Source: Nonomuraea endophytica (GTDB taxonomy: Bacteria; Actinomycetota; Actinomycetes; Streptosporangiales; Streptosporangiaceae). Taken from it: a DNA stretch of 64,000 bases. The notes below the pieces were generated by a model. It did not search any database and was not told the origin of the DNA. It saw only the letters and a list, made by a program, of their open reading frames with translations. The stretch is taken from positions 62,001 through 126,000 of the forward strand of contig NZ_JACHIN010000020.1 in assembly GCF_014203235.1 (NCBI RefSeq). Reading direction: 5' to 3'. Position numbers and translations under genes: made by a program. This document shows positions 1 to 7,909 of this stretch, one piece after another. Numbering within the stretch: the stretch's first letter is position 1; every line of letters begins with the position of its first letter.

Positions 1-321
1 GTCATCGACCACGGACGGGTGATCGCCACCGGCACCCCCGACGAGCTGAAGGCCACGATCGGCGACCGCCTCGACGTCGAACTCGAAGACCCCGCCGCAC
101 TTCCGGCGGCGGCGACCGTGCTGGAAGCCCTGGCCGGCGCCGAACCCACCACGACCGACGACCGGCTCACCGTCGCCCTGCCCGCCACCGGTCTCCGCCT
201 CGCCGACATCGTGCGCGAGCTCGACCGGGCCGGAGTCGCGGCGGCCGACGTGCGGCTCCGCCGTCCCACCCTCGACGAGGTGTTCCTGCGCCTCACCGAC
301 CAGAAGGAGCCCGTCCGATGA
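1..321 (+). CDS. ABC transporter ATP-binding protein, C-terminal part (DrrA type, partial)
   Basis: Only the last 106 residues are in the window; the frame is open from base 1. It starts just after the ATPase core (VIDHGRVIATGTPDELK, the stretch following the H-loop in these ATPases) and continues into the small C-terminal domain typical of daunorubicin-resistance-type ATPases, ending in the family signature PTLDEVFLRLT. It would hydrolyse ATP on the cytoplasmic face to power the permease encoded next, whose ATG overlaps its stop by 4 bp (translational coupling). The Walker motifs lie upstream of the window, so activity cannot be judged. The exported substrate is unknown; DrrAB-like pumps move drugs or lipids. 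Confidence 0.9.
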   Translation, partial: VIDHGRVIATGTPDELKATIGDRLDVELEDPAALPAAATVLEALAGAEPTTTDDRLTVALPATGLRLADIVRELDRAGVAAADVRLRRPTLDEVFLRLTDQKEPVR

Positions 322-1136
322 CCGCCCTCACCTCGCCCCTGGGCCGCCTGCGGTGGACGTTCACCGACGGGTTCACCCTGATCGGCCGCGAACTGGGACG
401 GCTGCGAAACGACCCCGGCGAACTCATCGTCGCGCTGATCTTCCCGGCCGTCATGGTCGTGCTGTTCGGCTACGTCTTCGGCAGCGCCATCCAGGTGCCG
501 GGCGGCGGCGACTACCGCGAGTACCTCATGCCCGGCCTGTTCGCCATGGTGACCTTTTCCGCGCTGATGGGGGTCATGACGCGGATGGCCGGCGACGCCT
601 CCCGCGGCGTGATGGACCGCTTCCGCTCCATGCCCATGGCCCGCTCGGCGGTGCCGTTCGGGCAGACCGGCGCCGACCTGCTCACCGGCCTGCTGATGCT
701 GGCCATCATGGTCGCCGCGGGCCTGCTGGTGGGCTGGCGGCCACACCACGGTCTGGTCCCCACTACCCAGGCGTTCCTGCTGATGATCGTCCTGCGGTAC
801 GCACTCAGCTGGGCAGGCGTCTACGTGGGCCTGGCGGTGAAGAACGACCAGATCGCCAACGCCCTGGTCCCGCTGTTCCTGCCGTTCACCATGCTGTCCA
901 ACGCGTTCGTCCCCACCGGCGGCATGCCCGGCTGGCTGCGCTTCCTGGCCGACTGGAACCCCGTCAGCGCACTCACCGCCGCCACCAGGCACCTGTTCGG
1001 CAACCCCGGCGCCCCGTCCGCGAACGCGGTCTGGCCACTCGCGCATCCGGTGGCCACCGTCCTGCTCTGGTCGGCCGCCCTACTGGTGATCTTCGTCCCG
1101 CTGTCGCTGCGCGCGTACTCCCGCAAAGGCCGCTAA
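318..1136 (+). CDS. ABC-2 type permease (DrrB-like)
   Basis: This 272-residue membrane protein has about six hydrophobic segments (first near residues 35-55, then around 70-90, 110-135, 145-170, 175-200 and 240-262), the usual size and topology of an ABC-2/DrrB permease. The N-terminal LIGRELGRLRNDPGELI and the mid-protein NDQIANALVPLFLPFTMLSN are characteristic. It overlaps the ATPase gene by ATGA, so the two form one exporter. The substrate cannot be deduced. The following serine hydrolase starts only 12 bp downstream and may be in the same transcript. Confidence 0.93.
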   Translation: MTALTSPLGRLRWTFTDGFTLIGRELGRLRNDPGELIVALIFPAVMVVLFGYVFGSAIQVPGGGDYREYLMPGLFAMVTFSALMGVMTRMAGDASRGVMDRFRSMPMARSAVPFGQTGADLLTGLLMLAIMVAAGLLVGWRPHHGLVPTTQAFLLMIVLRYALSWAGVYVGLAVKNDQIANALVPLFLPFTMLSNAFVPTGGMPGWLRFLADWNPVSALTAATRHLFGNPGAPSANAVWPLAHPVATVLLWSAALLVIFVPLSLRAYSRKGR

Positions 1137-1148
1137 AGCTCGAAAGGC

Positions 1149-2276
1149 ATGAAAATGACACACGAAAACGTGCAGGACATCCTGGACCGGGCCGTGGCCG
1201 AGGACGGCATTCCCGGCATCGTCGCCGAAGTTCACGACGCCGACGGGACATGGTTCGGCACCGCGGGAGCGGCCGACCTCGCCACCGGACATCGGCGACA
1301 GCCGGGGGAGCACCTTCACATCGGCAGTTCCGGCAAGGCCTTCACCGCAGCCACCGTGCTGACCCTGGCAGCCGAAGGCAGGCTGAGCCTCGATGACCCG
1401 GTGAACACCTGGCTGCCCGGCGTCCTGGAAACGGGCGGCTACGACGGTGACAGGATCACCATCCGCCAGCTGCTCAACCACACCAGCGGCCTGTTCCTCA
1501 CCGGCCTGGCGCCGGAGTTGCAGACCAGCCTCGTCACCGAGCCCACCCGCGTCTGGACCACCTCCGAACTGCTGAAACTCGCCGTGTCCCAGCCGCCGGT
1601 AGGCGAGCCGGGAGGGCAGTTCGTCTACTCCAACGGCGGCTACTACCTCGCCGGCGCCATCATCGAGAAGGTCACCGGCAACACCTACGCCGCCGAAGTG
1701 GAACGCACGGTCATCCGCCCGCTCAACCTGACCCACACCTACGTACGCCCAGCCGAAGCCACCGGTTACCCCCACCCCCACCCCACGGCCTACGTCACCG
1801 GCGCCCTCAAGGACGGCGTCGACCCGGCGACCCTCACCGCGGAGAACTGGGCGTCAATGATCGACCCTGACAAACCGCCCATCGACGTCACCGCCCTCAA
1901 CACCTCATGGGGCTGGGCGGCCGGCGGCATCGTCTCCACCACCGAAGACCTGACCCGCTTTCTCAGGGCGATCTCGACCGGCGCCCTGCTCCCACCGGCT
2001 CAGCATCGCGAGATGTGGACCATGGTCGACAACAACACCGGCGTCGTCTGGTTGCCGCACGCCCGCTACGGCCTCGGCGTGATCGAGTTCGACAGCGCGG
2101 GCATGGCCGGCCTGACCGTCCGCGGCGTCAGCGGCACCCTCCCCGGCTCCTTCACGCTCGCCCTGAGCACCGGCGACGGCCGCCGGAGCGTCGTCATCCA
2201 CACCAACCTCGAACCGACGACCTTGGACATCCCCATCACAATCATCAAGGCGATGTACGGCGTCGCCCTCGGCTGA
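1149..2276 (+). CDS. Serine hydrolase of the class C beta-lactamase/PBP family
   Basis: A 375-residue protein of the beta-lactamase/D-aminopeptidase/esterase fold. The acylation motif SxxK is S60-S-G-K63 and the second motif is Y160-S-N. No signal peptide is visible, so it is probably cytoplasmic, unlike true AmpC. Substrate (ester, peptide or lactam) cannot be told. It follows the DrrAB-like exporter by 12 bp and may be co-transcribed. The GAAAGG at 1142-1147 spaces better to the in-frame ATG at 1155 (MTHENV) than to the ATG at 1149, so the true product may be two residues shorter. A hairpin follows the stop. Confidence 0.9.
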   Translation: MKMTHENVQDILDRAVAEDGIPGIVAEVHDADGTWFGTAGAADLATGHRRQPGEHLHIGSSGKAFTAATVLTLAAEGRLSLDDPVNTWLPGVLETGGYDGDRITIRQLLNHTSGLFLTGLAPELQTSLVTEPTRVWTTSELLKLAVSQPPVGEPGGQFVYSNGGYYLAGAIIEKVTGNTYAAEVERTVIRPLNLTHTYVRPAEATGYPHPHPTAYVTGALKDGVDPATLTAENWASMIDPDKPPIDVTALNTSWGWAAGGIVSTTEDLTRFLRAISTGALLPPAQHREMWTMVDNNTGVVWLPHARYGLGVIEFDSAGMAGLTVRGVSGTLPGSFTLALSTGDGRRSVVIHTNLEPTTLDIPITIIKAMYGVALG

Positions 2277-2283
2277 CCGAGCC

Positions 2284-2312
2284 GGACGGCGGTTCATGAC
2301 AGGCCGCCGTCC
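2284..2312 (+). terminator. Hairpin terminator after the serine hydrolase
   Basis: GGACGGCGG (2284-2292) pairs perfectly with CCGCCGTCC (2304-2312) around an 11-nt loop, seven bases after the stop codon. There is no U tract, as is common in actinomycetes. Confidence 0.6.
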
Positions 2313-2389
2313 CCGGGTCACCTCCCTGCTCGCCGTCATCCCGCTCCTGCGTTCTGGCCGGAAGGGCATCCCTGTGAGGACTCTCGTGA

Positions 2390-2520
2390 TCACCGTTCGA
2401 TGGTCGCCTTGAGCAGGGCGGTCAGCGCCGCGTCGTCGAGCAGCGAGCCGTCCCAGACGATGGTGAGGCCGCTGATGCGTGACTCGCCGTCGAGTTCGAT
2501 CGCCACCTGCCGGAGTAGCC
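2390..2520 (-). pseudogene. Out-of-frame coding tail, possibly of an NTF2/SnoaL-like domain
   Basis: In the frame ending at 2390 the DNA encodes QVAIELDGESRISGLTIVW, then an alternating hydrophobic stretch ending ALLKATIER. Codon third positions are strongly G/C and the peptide looks like a real beta-strand/helix C-terminus. It has no start of its own and is entered only by a frameshift from the reductase gene. Either it is the reductase's own C-terminus displaced by one indel, or it is the last part of a second gene fused by a deletion. The NTF2-like guess rests on memory of similar tails and is weak. Confidence 0.45.
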
Positions 2521-3171
2521 CCGGGCCCGGTCGGACTCGGGGTAGCGCTCCAGCCTGGCCCGGACCTCGGCGGCGTCGACGTCGGCTCCGAACAGCGTGG
2601 TCCCCGGCTCGAACCGCACGCCCTCGGCCAGCGGTCCCGCCACGACCGGGTCGAAGCCGAACGCGTCGACCAGTGCCGCGACGGCTTCGAGGTCTGCCGG
2701 GTGGTCTCCGGCGATCGCGATGGCCTTGCGTCCCGGGCTGCCCGCCGGCCGGGCCTCGTCCTCCAGGTCGTGGTAGCCCAGGTGGTTGAAGGCCTTCACG
2801 ACCCGGGAACCGGGCAGGAAGGCCTGCACGATCTCGCTGGAGGACGTCGCCGGGTCGGTGAGGTCGTCGCGGACGCCGTCCACCTCCCACCAGTAGTTCA
2901 TCGCGTCGACCACGAGTTTGCCGCGCAGCTCCGCCGCGGGCACCGTGTGGTACTTGCCGAGTGGCAGCGCCAGGATGACGAGGTCGGCGCGGGCCGCGGC
3001 GTCGGCCGCCGTGGTCGCGACCGCGCCGGGCGTGAGCACGTCGACCGTGAGTGCGATCTTCGCCGGATCGCCCGACCCGGCGATGAGCACCTTGTGGCCC
3101 GCGGCCAGCGCGAGCCGTGCCAGCACGGTGCCGACCTTGCCCGCGCCGAGCACGCCGATGGTCTCGTTCAC
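2422..3171 (-). CDS. NADPH-dependent F420 reductase-type oxidoreductase (tail out of frame)
   Basis: The N-terminus carries the Rossmann dinucleotide motif GVLGAGKVGTVLARLAL and the later VVKAFNHLGY region typical of F420:NADP oxidoreductase-family proteins, which pass hydride between NADPH and coenzyme F420. Coding quality is good to about residue 215 (RLERYPESDRARG). The last ~33 residues of this frame are Arg/Ser-rich and unlike a protein. A coherent coding tail instead lies in another frame (2390-2520, see next entry). So there is a frameshift or a fusion near 2515-2525. The ATG overlaps the upstream luciferase-like gene by ATGA, which fits a couple in which one enzyme supplies F420H2 and the other uses it (inference). 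Confidence 0.8.
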   Translation of the reverse strand: MNETIGVLGAGKVGTVLARLALAAGHKVLIAGSGDPAKIALTVDVLTPGAVATTAADAAARADLVILALPLGKYHTVPAAELRGKLVVDAMNYWWEVDGVRDDLTDPATSSSEIVQAFLPGSRVVKAFNHLGYHDLEDEARPAGSPGRKAIAIAGDHPADLEAVAALVDAFGFDPVVAGPLAEGVRFEPGTTLFGADVDAAEVRARLERYPESDRARGYSGRWRSNSTASHASAASPSSGTARCSTTRR

Positions 3172-4208
3172 CGGTCACTCTTTCCGAGCAGATCGCGGAC
3201 CATCGGGATGACGGCCTTGCCGTACAGCTCGACGGCGCGCAGGCGGGCGCTCGCCGGTTGCGAGCCCGCGGTGTAGATCAGGTCGAAGCGGCCGACTCCG
3301 AGCGTGCCGACCGCGTCGGCGATCTTGCGGGCGACGGTTTCCGGCGCGCCGATGTAGAGGGAGCCGTGCTCCACCTCGGCGTCGTACTCCTCGCGGCGGA
3401 TCGGCTGCCAGCCGCGCAGCGCGCCGATCCGGTCGCGCAGCACCCGGTAGCGCGGCCAGAACAGCTCCCTGGCCTCCTCGTCCGTGTCGGCCACGAAGCC
3501 GGGCGAGTGCATGCCGACCGGGTGCGCGGTGGTGCCGAGCTGCTCGGCGGCGCGCCGGTAGAGCTCCAGGTAGGGGGCGAACCGCTTGGCGGGACCGCCG
3601 ATGATGGCCAGCATGAGCGGCAGGCCGTACTGGGCGGTGCGGACGACCGACTGCGGCGAACCGCCGACGCCGACCCAGGTGGGCAGGCTGCCCGAGGCGG
3701 TCTTCGGGAAGACGTCGGCGTCCTCCAGAGCGGGCCGCAGCCTGCCCTTCCAGGTGACGGGCCGCTCGTCCAGCAGCTTGGCGAACAGGTCCAGCTTCTC
3801 CTCAAAGAGCTCGTCGTAGTCGGCCAGGTCGTAGCCGAACAGCGGGAACGACTCGGTGAACGAGCCGCGGCCGAGGATGACCTCGGCGCGGCCGTCCGAG
3901 AGCGCGTCGACGGTGGCGAAGCGCTGGAACACCCGGACCGGGTCGTCGGAGCTCAGCACGGTGACGCCCGACGACAGCCGGATCCGCTCGGTGCGCGTCG
4001 CGATCCCGGCCAGCACGGTCTCGGGCGTCGAGATCGCGAACTCCGGGCGGTGGTGCTCGCCCAGCGCGATGACGTCGACGCCGAGCTCGTCGGCCAGCAC
4101 CGCCTCCTTCAGCACCTGACGGATCGCCTCGGGGTGGGTCATCAGCTCGCCGTGGTCGTCCTCCGGCAGGTCGCCGAAGGTGTCCAGGCCGAACACCAGA
4201 TCAGACAT
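3168..4208 (-). CDS. Luciferase-like (LLM class) flavin-dependent oxidoreductase
   Basis: This 346-residue protein has the bacterial luciferase/LLM fold: an N-terminal LVFGLDTFGD strand, ALGEHHRPEFAISTPETVLA near residue 50, and the internal GVGGSPQSVVRTA. It would use FMN or F420 to oxidise or reduce an organic substrate in the cytoplasm. I chose the ATG at 4208 (MSDLVFG) because AGGAGG sits at a normal distance before it; an upstream in-frame ATG at 4229 lies before that site. It overlaps the F420-reductase gene by 4 bp and is divergent from a MarR regulator, with two palindromes between them that are likely its operators. Confidence 0.92.
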   Translation of the reverse strand: MSDLVFGLDTFGDLPEDDHGELMTHPEAIRQVLKEAVLADELGVDVIALGEHHRPEFAISTPETVLAGIATRTERIRLSSGVTVLSSDDPVRVFQRFATVDALSDGRAEVILGRGSFTESFPLFGYDLADYDELFEEKLDLFAKLLDERPVTWKGRLRPALEDADVFPKTASGSLPTWVGVGGSPQSVVRTAQYGLPLMLAIIGGPAKRFAPYLELYRRAAEQLGTTAHPVGMHSPGFVADTDEEARELFWPRYRVLRDRIGALRGWQPIRREEYDAEVEHGSLYIGAPETVARKIADAVGTLGVGRFDLIYTAGSQPASARLRAVELYGKAVIPMVRDLLGKSDR

Positions 4209-4231
4209 GACAGGCCTCCTGCGCCTCATGT

Positions 4232-4273
4232 AATTGACACGTCAATTATGTATGATGTGATTGATATGTCAAT
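4232..4273. promoter_or_regulatory. Paired MarR-type operators in the divergent promoter
   Basis: Two related palindromes lie in the gap: AATTGACACGTCAATT (4232-4247; 7-bp arms AATTGAC/GTCAATT around AC) and ATTGATATGTCAAT (4260-4273). Both share a TTGA...TCAA core and begin 28 bp apart, close to an integral number of helical turns, so dimers would bind the same DNA face. The second abuts the ribosome-binding site AGGAGG (4275-4280) of the MarR gene, which fits autorepression. Confidence 0.75.
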
Positions 4274-4284
4274 CAGGAGGCGGG

Positions 4285-4743
4285 ATGACGCGGAAGCGCA
4301 GCCTGCCCACAGCCGATGAGCTGCGGGTGTGGCGTGAGTACATCGAGACGGCCGAGGCGCTCAGGGCGGTGATCTCGGCGCGGCTGCAGAGCGACTCCGC
4401 GCTCTCGCCCGGCGACTACGCGGTACTGCTGGCGCTGAGCGAGGCGGAGGGCCATCGGATGCGGTCATCCGATCTGGCGGCGCACATCAACTGGGAACGC
4501 AGCCGCCTGTCGCACCACCTGGGGCGGATGGAGCGGCGTGGGCTGATCGGGCGGGAAGATTGCGTCACCGACAGCCGAGGGGCGGAGGTGGTGCTGGCCG
4601 CCGCGGGCGCCGAGGTGTTCCGGGGGGCGACGGTGCCGCATCTGCGTGCCGTACGGGAGTTGTTCGTCGACGCGCTGACAGCCGAGCAGCTCGACGCGGC
4701 CGGGCAGGTCGCCGCGGCGCTCCGAGCGCACGTGCGTTCCTGA
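4285..4743 (+). CDS. MarR family transcriptional regulator
   Basis: A 152-residue winged-helix protein. The DNA-binding region includes SDLAAHINWERSRLSHHLGRMERRGLI followed by a wing with a DSRGAEV turn, classic for MarR. I placed the start at the ATG at 4285 because AGGAGG precedes it at 4275-4280; a TTG further up is less likely. Two palindromes upstream are its probable sites. It very likely represses the divergent luciferase-like/F420-reductase pair and itself; the inducing ligand is unknown. Confidence 0.92.
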   Translation: MTRKRSLPTADELRVWREYIETAEALRAVISARLQSDSALSPGDYAVLLALSEAEGHRMRSSDLAAHINWERSRLSHHLGRMERRGLIGREDCVTDSRGAEVVLAAAGAEVFRGATVPHLRAVRELFVDALTAEQLDAAGQVAAALRAHVRS

Positions 4744-4793
4744 CTCTCCCAGGCCCGGGATCGTACGATCGAGGTAAGAACCGGGGGGTTGTC

Positions 4794-5405
4794 ATGGTTG
4801 ACATGAAGATCGAGGCCGTCGCCGTTCCCGTGTCGGACGTCGACCGGTCGAAGGTGTTCTACACGGACCTGGGGTGGCGGCTGGACGCCGACTTCGCCTT
4901 CGACAACGGGTTCAGGATCGTGCAGTTCACGCCGCCGGGCTCGCCGTGTTCTGTGCAGTTCGGGATGAACGTCACCGTCGCCCCGCCCGGGTCGGCGCGG
5001 GGGCTCTACCTGGTGGTGTCCGACATCGTGGCCGCCCGTGACGAGCTCGCCGCCCGTGGGGTGAAGGTCAGCGACGTGTTCCACATCGAGGCCCCGGGGG
5101 CCCAGTTCCAGCCCGAGGGCAGTCCCAGCCGCGGTGCCGGGCCGGAGCCCGAGCGGGGCAGCTACGGCTCCTTCGCCACCTTCGCCGACCCCGACGGGAA
5201 CGTCTGGCTGCTGCAGGAGGTCACGACCCGGCTGCCCGGCCGCGTCGACGACGCTCCCACCTCGTACGCATCGGTGGACGAGCTGCGGCAGGCGCTGGAG
5301 CGCGCGGCGGCGGCGCACGGCGAGCACGAGAAGAGCCTCGGACGACGCGACGACGACTGGCCGGAGTGGTACGCCGCTTACATGGTGGCCGAGCGGTCGG
5401 ACTGA
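4794..5405 (+). CDS. VOC superfamily (glyoxalase/bleomycin-resistance fold) protein
   Basis: A 203-residue protein with one VOC module: MKIEAVAVPVSDVDRSKVFYTDLGWRL at the start, GLYLVVSDIVAARDELAARG in the middle and FATFADPDGNVWLLQEV near residue 140. The C-terminal ~60 residues are an added helical tail (DELRQALERAAAAHGEHEK) ending in an acidic, tryptophan-containing segment. Such proteins bind a metal and act as dioxygenases, isomerases or drug-binding proteins; which applies here is unknown. The gene stands alone, 50 bp after the MarR gene. Confidence 0.88.
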   Translation: MVDMKIEAVAVPVSDVDRSKVFYTDLGWRLDADFAFDNGFRIVQFTPPGSPCSVQFGMNVTVAPPGSARGLYLVVSDIVAARDELAARGVKVSDVFHIEAPGAQFQPEGSPSRGAGPEPERGSYGSFATFADPDGNVWLLQEVTTRLPGRVDDAPTSYASVDELRQALERAAAAHGEHEKSLGRRDDDWPEWYAAYMVAERSD

Positions 5406-5526
5406 GCCCGCTGGATCACGGACCAGGCCCGCTCCTCGGCGAAGGTGCGAACACCTCCTCGTGATCAGTGGCGACGGCGGAGCCGTACGGCAGGCGGGTG
5501 TGTGTCTGTTTGTCTACGATCACGTC

Positions 5527-6660
5527 ATGCCGGATCAGAAGAGGGAAGCGCATCCGCTGGGGCCGCCACCGGAGGAGCAGCACTGGGTGGATACCGCGGC
5601 CGAGCTGGCCAGGGAGTTCGCCGGGACCGCGGCCGCCTATGACGAGAGCACGTTGGTCCCGCGCGAGAACCTGGAGATGCTGCACGCCAGCGGGCTCGAC
5701 GCGGCGCTGCTGCCCAAGCGGCTCGGCGGGCAGGGGCTGAGCTACCGGAGCTACGGCGAGATCGTGCGGCTGGTGAGCGCGGGCTGCCCGGCCACCGCGT
5801 GCATCTGGGTGATGCACATCGGGGCGGGCGTGGGGCTCGCCGAGATGTCGGAGCCGGAGGTGGGCCGCTTCTACGCCGACGAGCTGATCGCCGGGCGGCG
5901 CTTCGCCAACGCGCTGTCGGAGCCTACGGGCGGCAACCTGTTCCTGCTGCCGCAGCAGCACGCGCAGCCCGCTCCCGGCGGGTTCCGGCTGTCGGGATCC
6001 AAGCGGTTCACCTCCGGGTGCGAGATCGCCGACCACTTCCTGGTGAACGTGCTGGTCGACGGGGTGCCGACGTTCTTCGGGGTGGAGGCGGGCGAGTCGA
6101 TCCGCTATCTGCCGATCGGCGACACCATGGGCATGCGGGCCAACGGCAGCCGCCTGGTCGAGTTCTCCGGCACCTTGTTGCGCGAGGACCGGCGCTGCCC
6201 GCCGCCGTCCGGGCCGCGGCCCAACCACATCGGGTCCGGGATCGCGTTCCTGTCGCTGGGGATCGCCGACGCGGCGGTCGCGGCGCTGGTCGCGCACGCC
6301 CGTGGACGCACGATCCCGACGACCGGCGAGCCGCTGTCGGCGATGCAGTGGCTGCGGTTCGACCTGGCCACGGTGCACAGCCAGTTGGAGGCCGCGGCCA
6401 TGTACGCGCGGCACATGTCGTGGCTGGCCGACCAGAACGACCCCGGGTTCAACTCCGCCACCCTGCGGGCCAAGGTGCTGAGCAACCAGGTCGCCATCGA
6501 CGCCGCGCAACTCGCCCTGAAAGCGGGCGGCGGTTCCGGCTTCCTCAGCACGTCCCCTATTCAGCGCATTCTTCGCGACGCTTATGCGGGCTGGGTGATG
6601 GCGTACTCGGTCGAGGTCTGCCGCGACAGCATCGGCGATGAGCTGTTCGGCAGTTCGTGA
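5527..6660 (+). CDS. Acyl-CoA dehydrogenase family flavoprotein
   Basis: A 377-residue protein with the acyl-CoA dehydrogenase layout: an N-terminal helical domain (WVDTAAELAREFAGTAAAYD), the middle beta domain with ALSEPTGGN and LSGSKRFTSGCEIADH, and a C-terminal helical bundle. Members oxidise acyl-CoA with FAD, but divergent ones act as flavin-dependent hydroxylases. The usual catalytic glutamate is not obvious near the C-terminal helix, so the substrate may not be an acyl-CoA. Start taken at ATG 5527 (MPDQKREA); an open reading extension upstream has poor coding quality. It is convergent with a broken small gene. Confidence 0.88.
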   Translation: MPDQKREAHPLGPPPEEQHWVDTAAELAREFAGTAAAYDESTLVPRENLEMLHASGLDAALLPKRLGGQGLSYRSYGEIVRLVSAGCPATACIWVMHIGAGVGLAEMSEPEVGRFYADELIAGRRFANALSEPTGGNLFLLPQQHAQPAPGGFRLSGSKRFTSGCEIADHFLVNVLVDGVPTFFGVEAGESIRYLPIGDTMGMRANGSRLVEFSGTLLREDRRCPPPSGPRPNHIGSGIAFLSLGIADAAVAALVAHARGRTIPTTGEPLSAMQWLRFDLATVHSQLEAAAMYARHMSWLADQNDPGFNSATLRAKVLSNQVAIDAAQLALKAGGGSGFLSTSPIQRILRDAYAGWVMAYSVEVCRDSIGDELFGSS

Positions 6661-6670
6661 TCGGGGGTGA

Positions 6671-6987
6671 TTACTCGACTGCCATGTACTGGATGTGCCA
6701 GCCGTTGTTCTTCGCGAACAGCGGGTCCAGGGCAGCTCCGTCAGCGAACCGCAGGTAGATGCGGAACCCTCGCCGCAGGTCGCCGCCGAGCGTTGAGTCG
6801 GGCGGGTAGACCGAGGTGGCGCCGGTGGTGTTCCAGTGGGTGGAGGTGCCGGCGAGCGAAGTGAAGTACATGGGAGTCGAGCGGAAACCGGCGCTGGAGG
6901 TGTCTACCTGCATCCAGATTCCGGGGGAGTTGGGGCCGGTGTAAACCTGCCATGTGCTCGGGTCTGTTGTCCCGTGATGATTTTCAT
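6671..6987 (-). pseudogene. Small protein of unknown function, frameshifted near its start
   Basis: A good start exists at 6987 (GAGGAG, then ATG) giving MKIITG, but that frame ends after 27 residues. One base shift at the CCC run 6971-6973 gives a continuous peptide of ~100 residues: TTDPSTWQVYTGPNSPGIW, then SSAGFRSTPMYFTSLAG and, at the end, NNGWHIQYMAVE. The pattern of W, Y, and G residues suggests a compact beta-sandwich; I recall similar actinomycete hypothetical proteins but cannot name a family. As read, the gene is broken by a one-base loss. The coding frame stays open to its natural stop at 6671, so the lesion is recent or is a sequencing error. Confidence 0.65.
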
Positions 6988-7157
6988 GTCGTCTCCTCTT
7001 TCGTTGCTGGAGTAAGGGCTTGTGCCTCCGGGGGTGATCCCGAATTCCGGTCTGCCTTGTGGAAGCGTCCCGCTTTTAATGTCTCGCGCGGGAGGTGGGG
7101 AGAGAAATACGCTCTTCCGCGTATTCCCGTGGGTGCCGGAAATGAAGGACCGGGACG

Positions 7158-7895
7158 ATGGAAGATCCTCGCGTTGTCGTGCTCGATTTGAGCTATCAGG
7201 CGCTGGGAGCGGGCCAGGACTGCCACGCGGTGGTCGGAGCGTGCCTTCAGCGGGTGATCGGGGGAGATCATGTCGGATGGTGGTGGCACGAGCCGGAACA
7301 ACGGCAGATCCGGATGTGGGGCGACCCGCCCGATCACATTCCACCGCCGGACTCATTGGCGTTGGCCGTGCGGGAACATCCGCTGGTCCGCCACTTCCGG
7401 CATTCCGGTGCGGACTTTCTGCCGCGCCGGGTGAGCGACTGCCTCCCGCCCCGGGAGCTTCGACGCAGCTCTTTCTACGTCGATCACATGCTCCCGCTGG
7501 CTTCCGCGTACCAGCTGATGATCGCCTTGACGAGACCGGGGGAGGACACGGCCGGAGCGGGCTGGACCATCACTCGCTCGGTCACCGACTTCACCGACGA
7601 ACAGGTGCGGCTGGCGGCAGTCCTGGCGCCGATGATCCGGCTCCTCGATCGCCGCTTGGACCTGTGCCAACCGGCGGAGCGCGATGAGGCGCGGCTTCGG
7701 GCGAGGCTCACGCCGCGCGAGGCCGACCTCATCACGCTGCTGGCCGCGGGTGCCAGCGCCGATCAGATGGCGCACCTACGGCGGCTGAGCGTGCGGACGG
7801 TGCGCAAGCACCTGCAGAACACCTACGACAAGCTGGGCGTTCACGACCGGGTGCACGCCATCAACCGTGCCCGCAGACTCGGGGTGATCCCCTGA
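7158..7895 (+). CDS. LuxR family transcriptional regulator
   Basis: A 245-residue protein with an unrecognised N-terminal sensory half and a C-terminal GerE/LuxR helix-turn-helix (residues ~180-240: LTPREADLITLLAAG, LSVRTVRKHLQNTYDKLGV). There is no receiver domain or AAA domain, so it probably senses a ligand directly. The start at 7158 has a GAAGGA-like site ~10 nt upstream. It is divergent from the frameshifted gene at 6671-6987 and convergent with the candidate immunity gene at 7910; no regulon can be assigned. Confidence 0.9.
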   Translation: MEDPRVVVLDLSYQALGAGQDCHAVVGACLQRVIGGDHVGWWWHEPEQRQIRMWGDPPDHIPPPDSLALAVREHPLVRHFRHSGADFLPRRVSDCLPPRELRRSSFYVDHMLPLASAYQLMIALTRPGEDTAGAGWTITRSVTDFTDEQVRLAAVLAPMIRLLDRRLDLCQPAERDEARLRARLTPREADLITLLAAGASADQMAHLRRLSVRTVRKHLQNTYDKLGVHDRVHAINRARRLGVIP

Positions 7896-7909
7896 TTCCG
7901 GGGGTCGCG

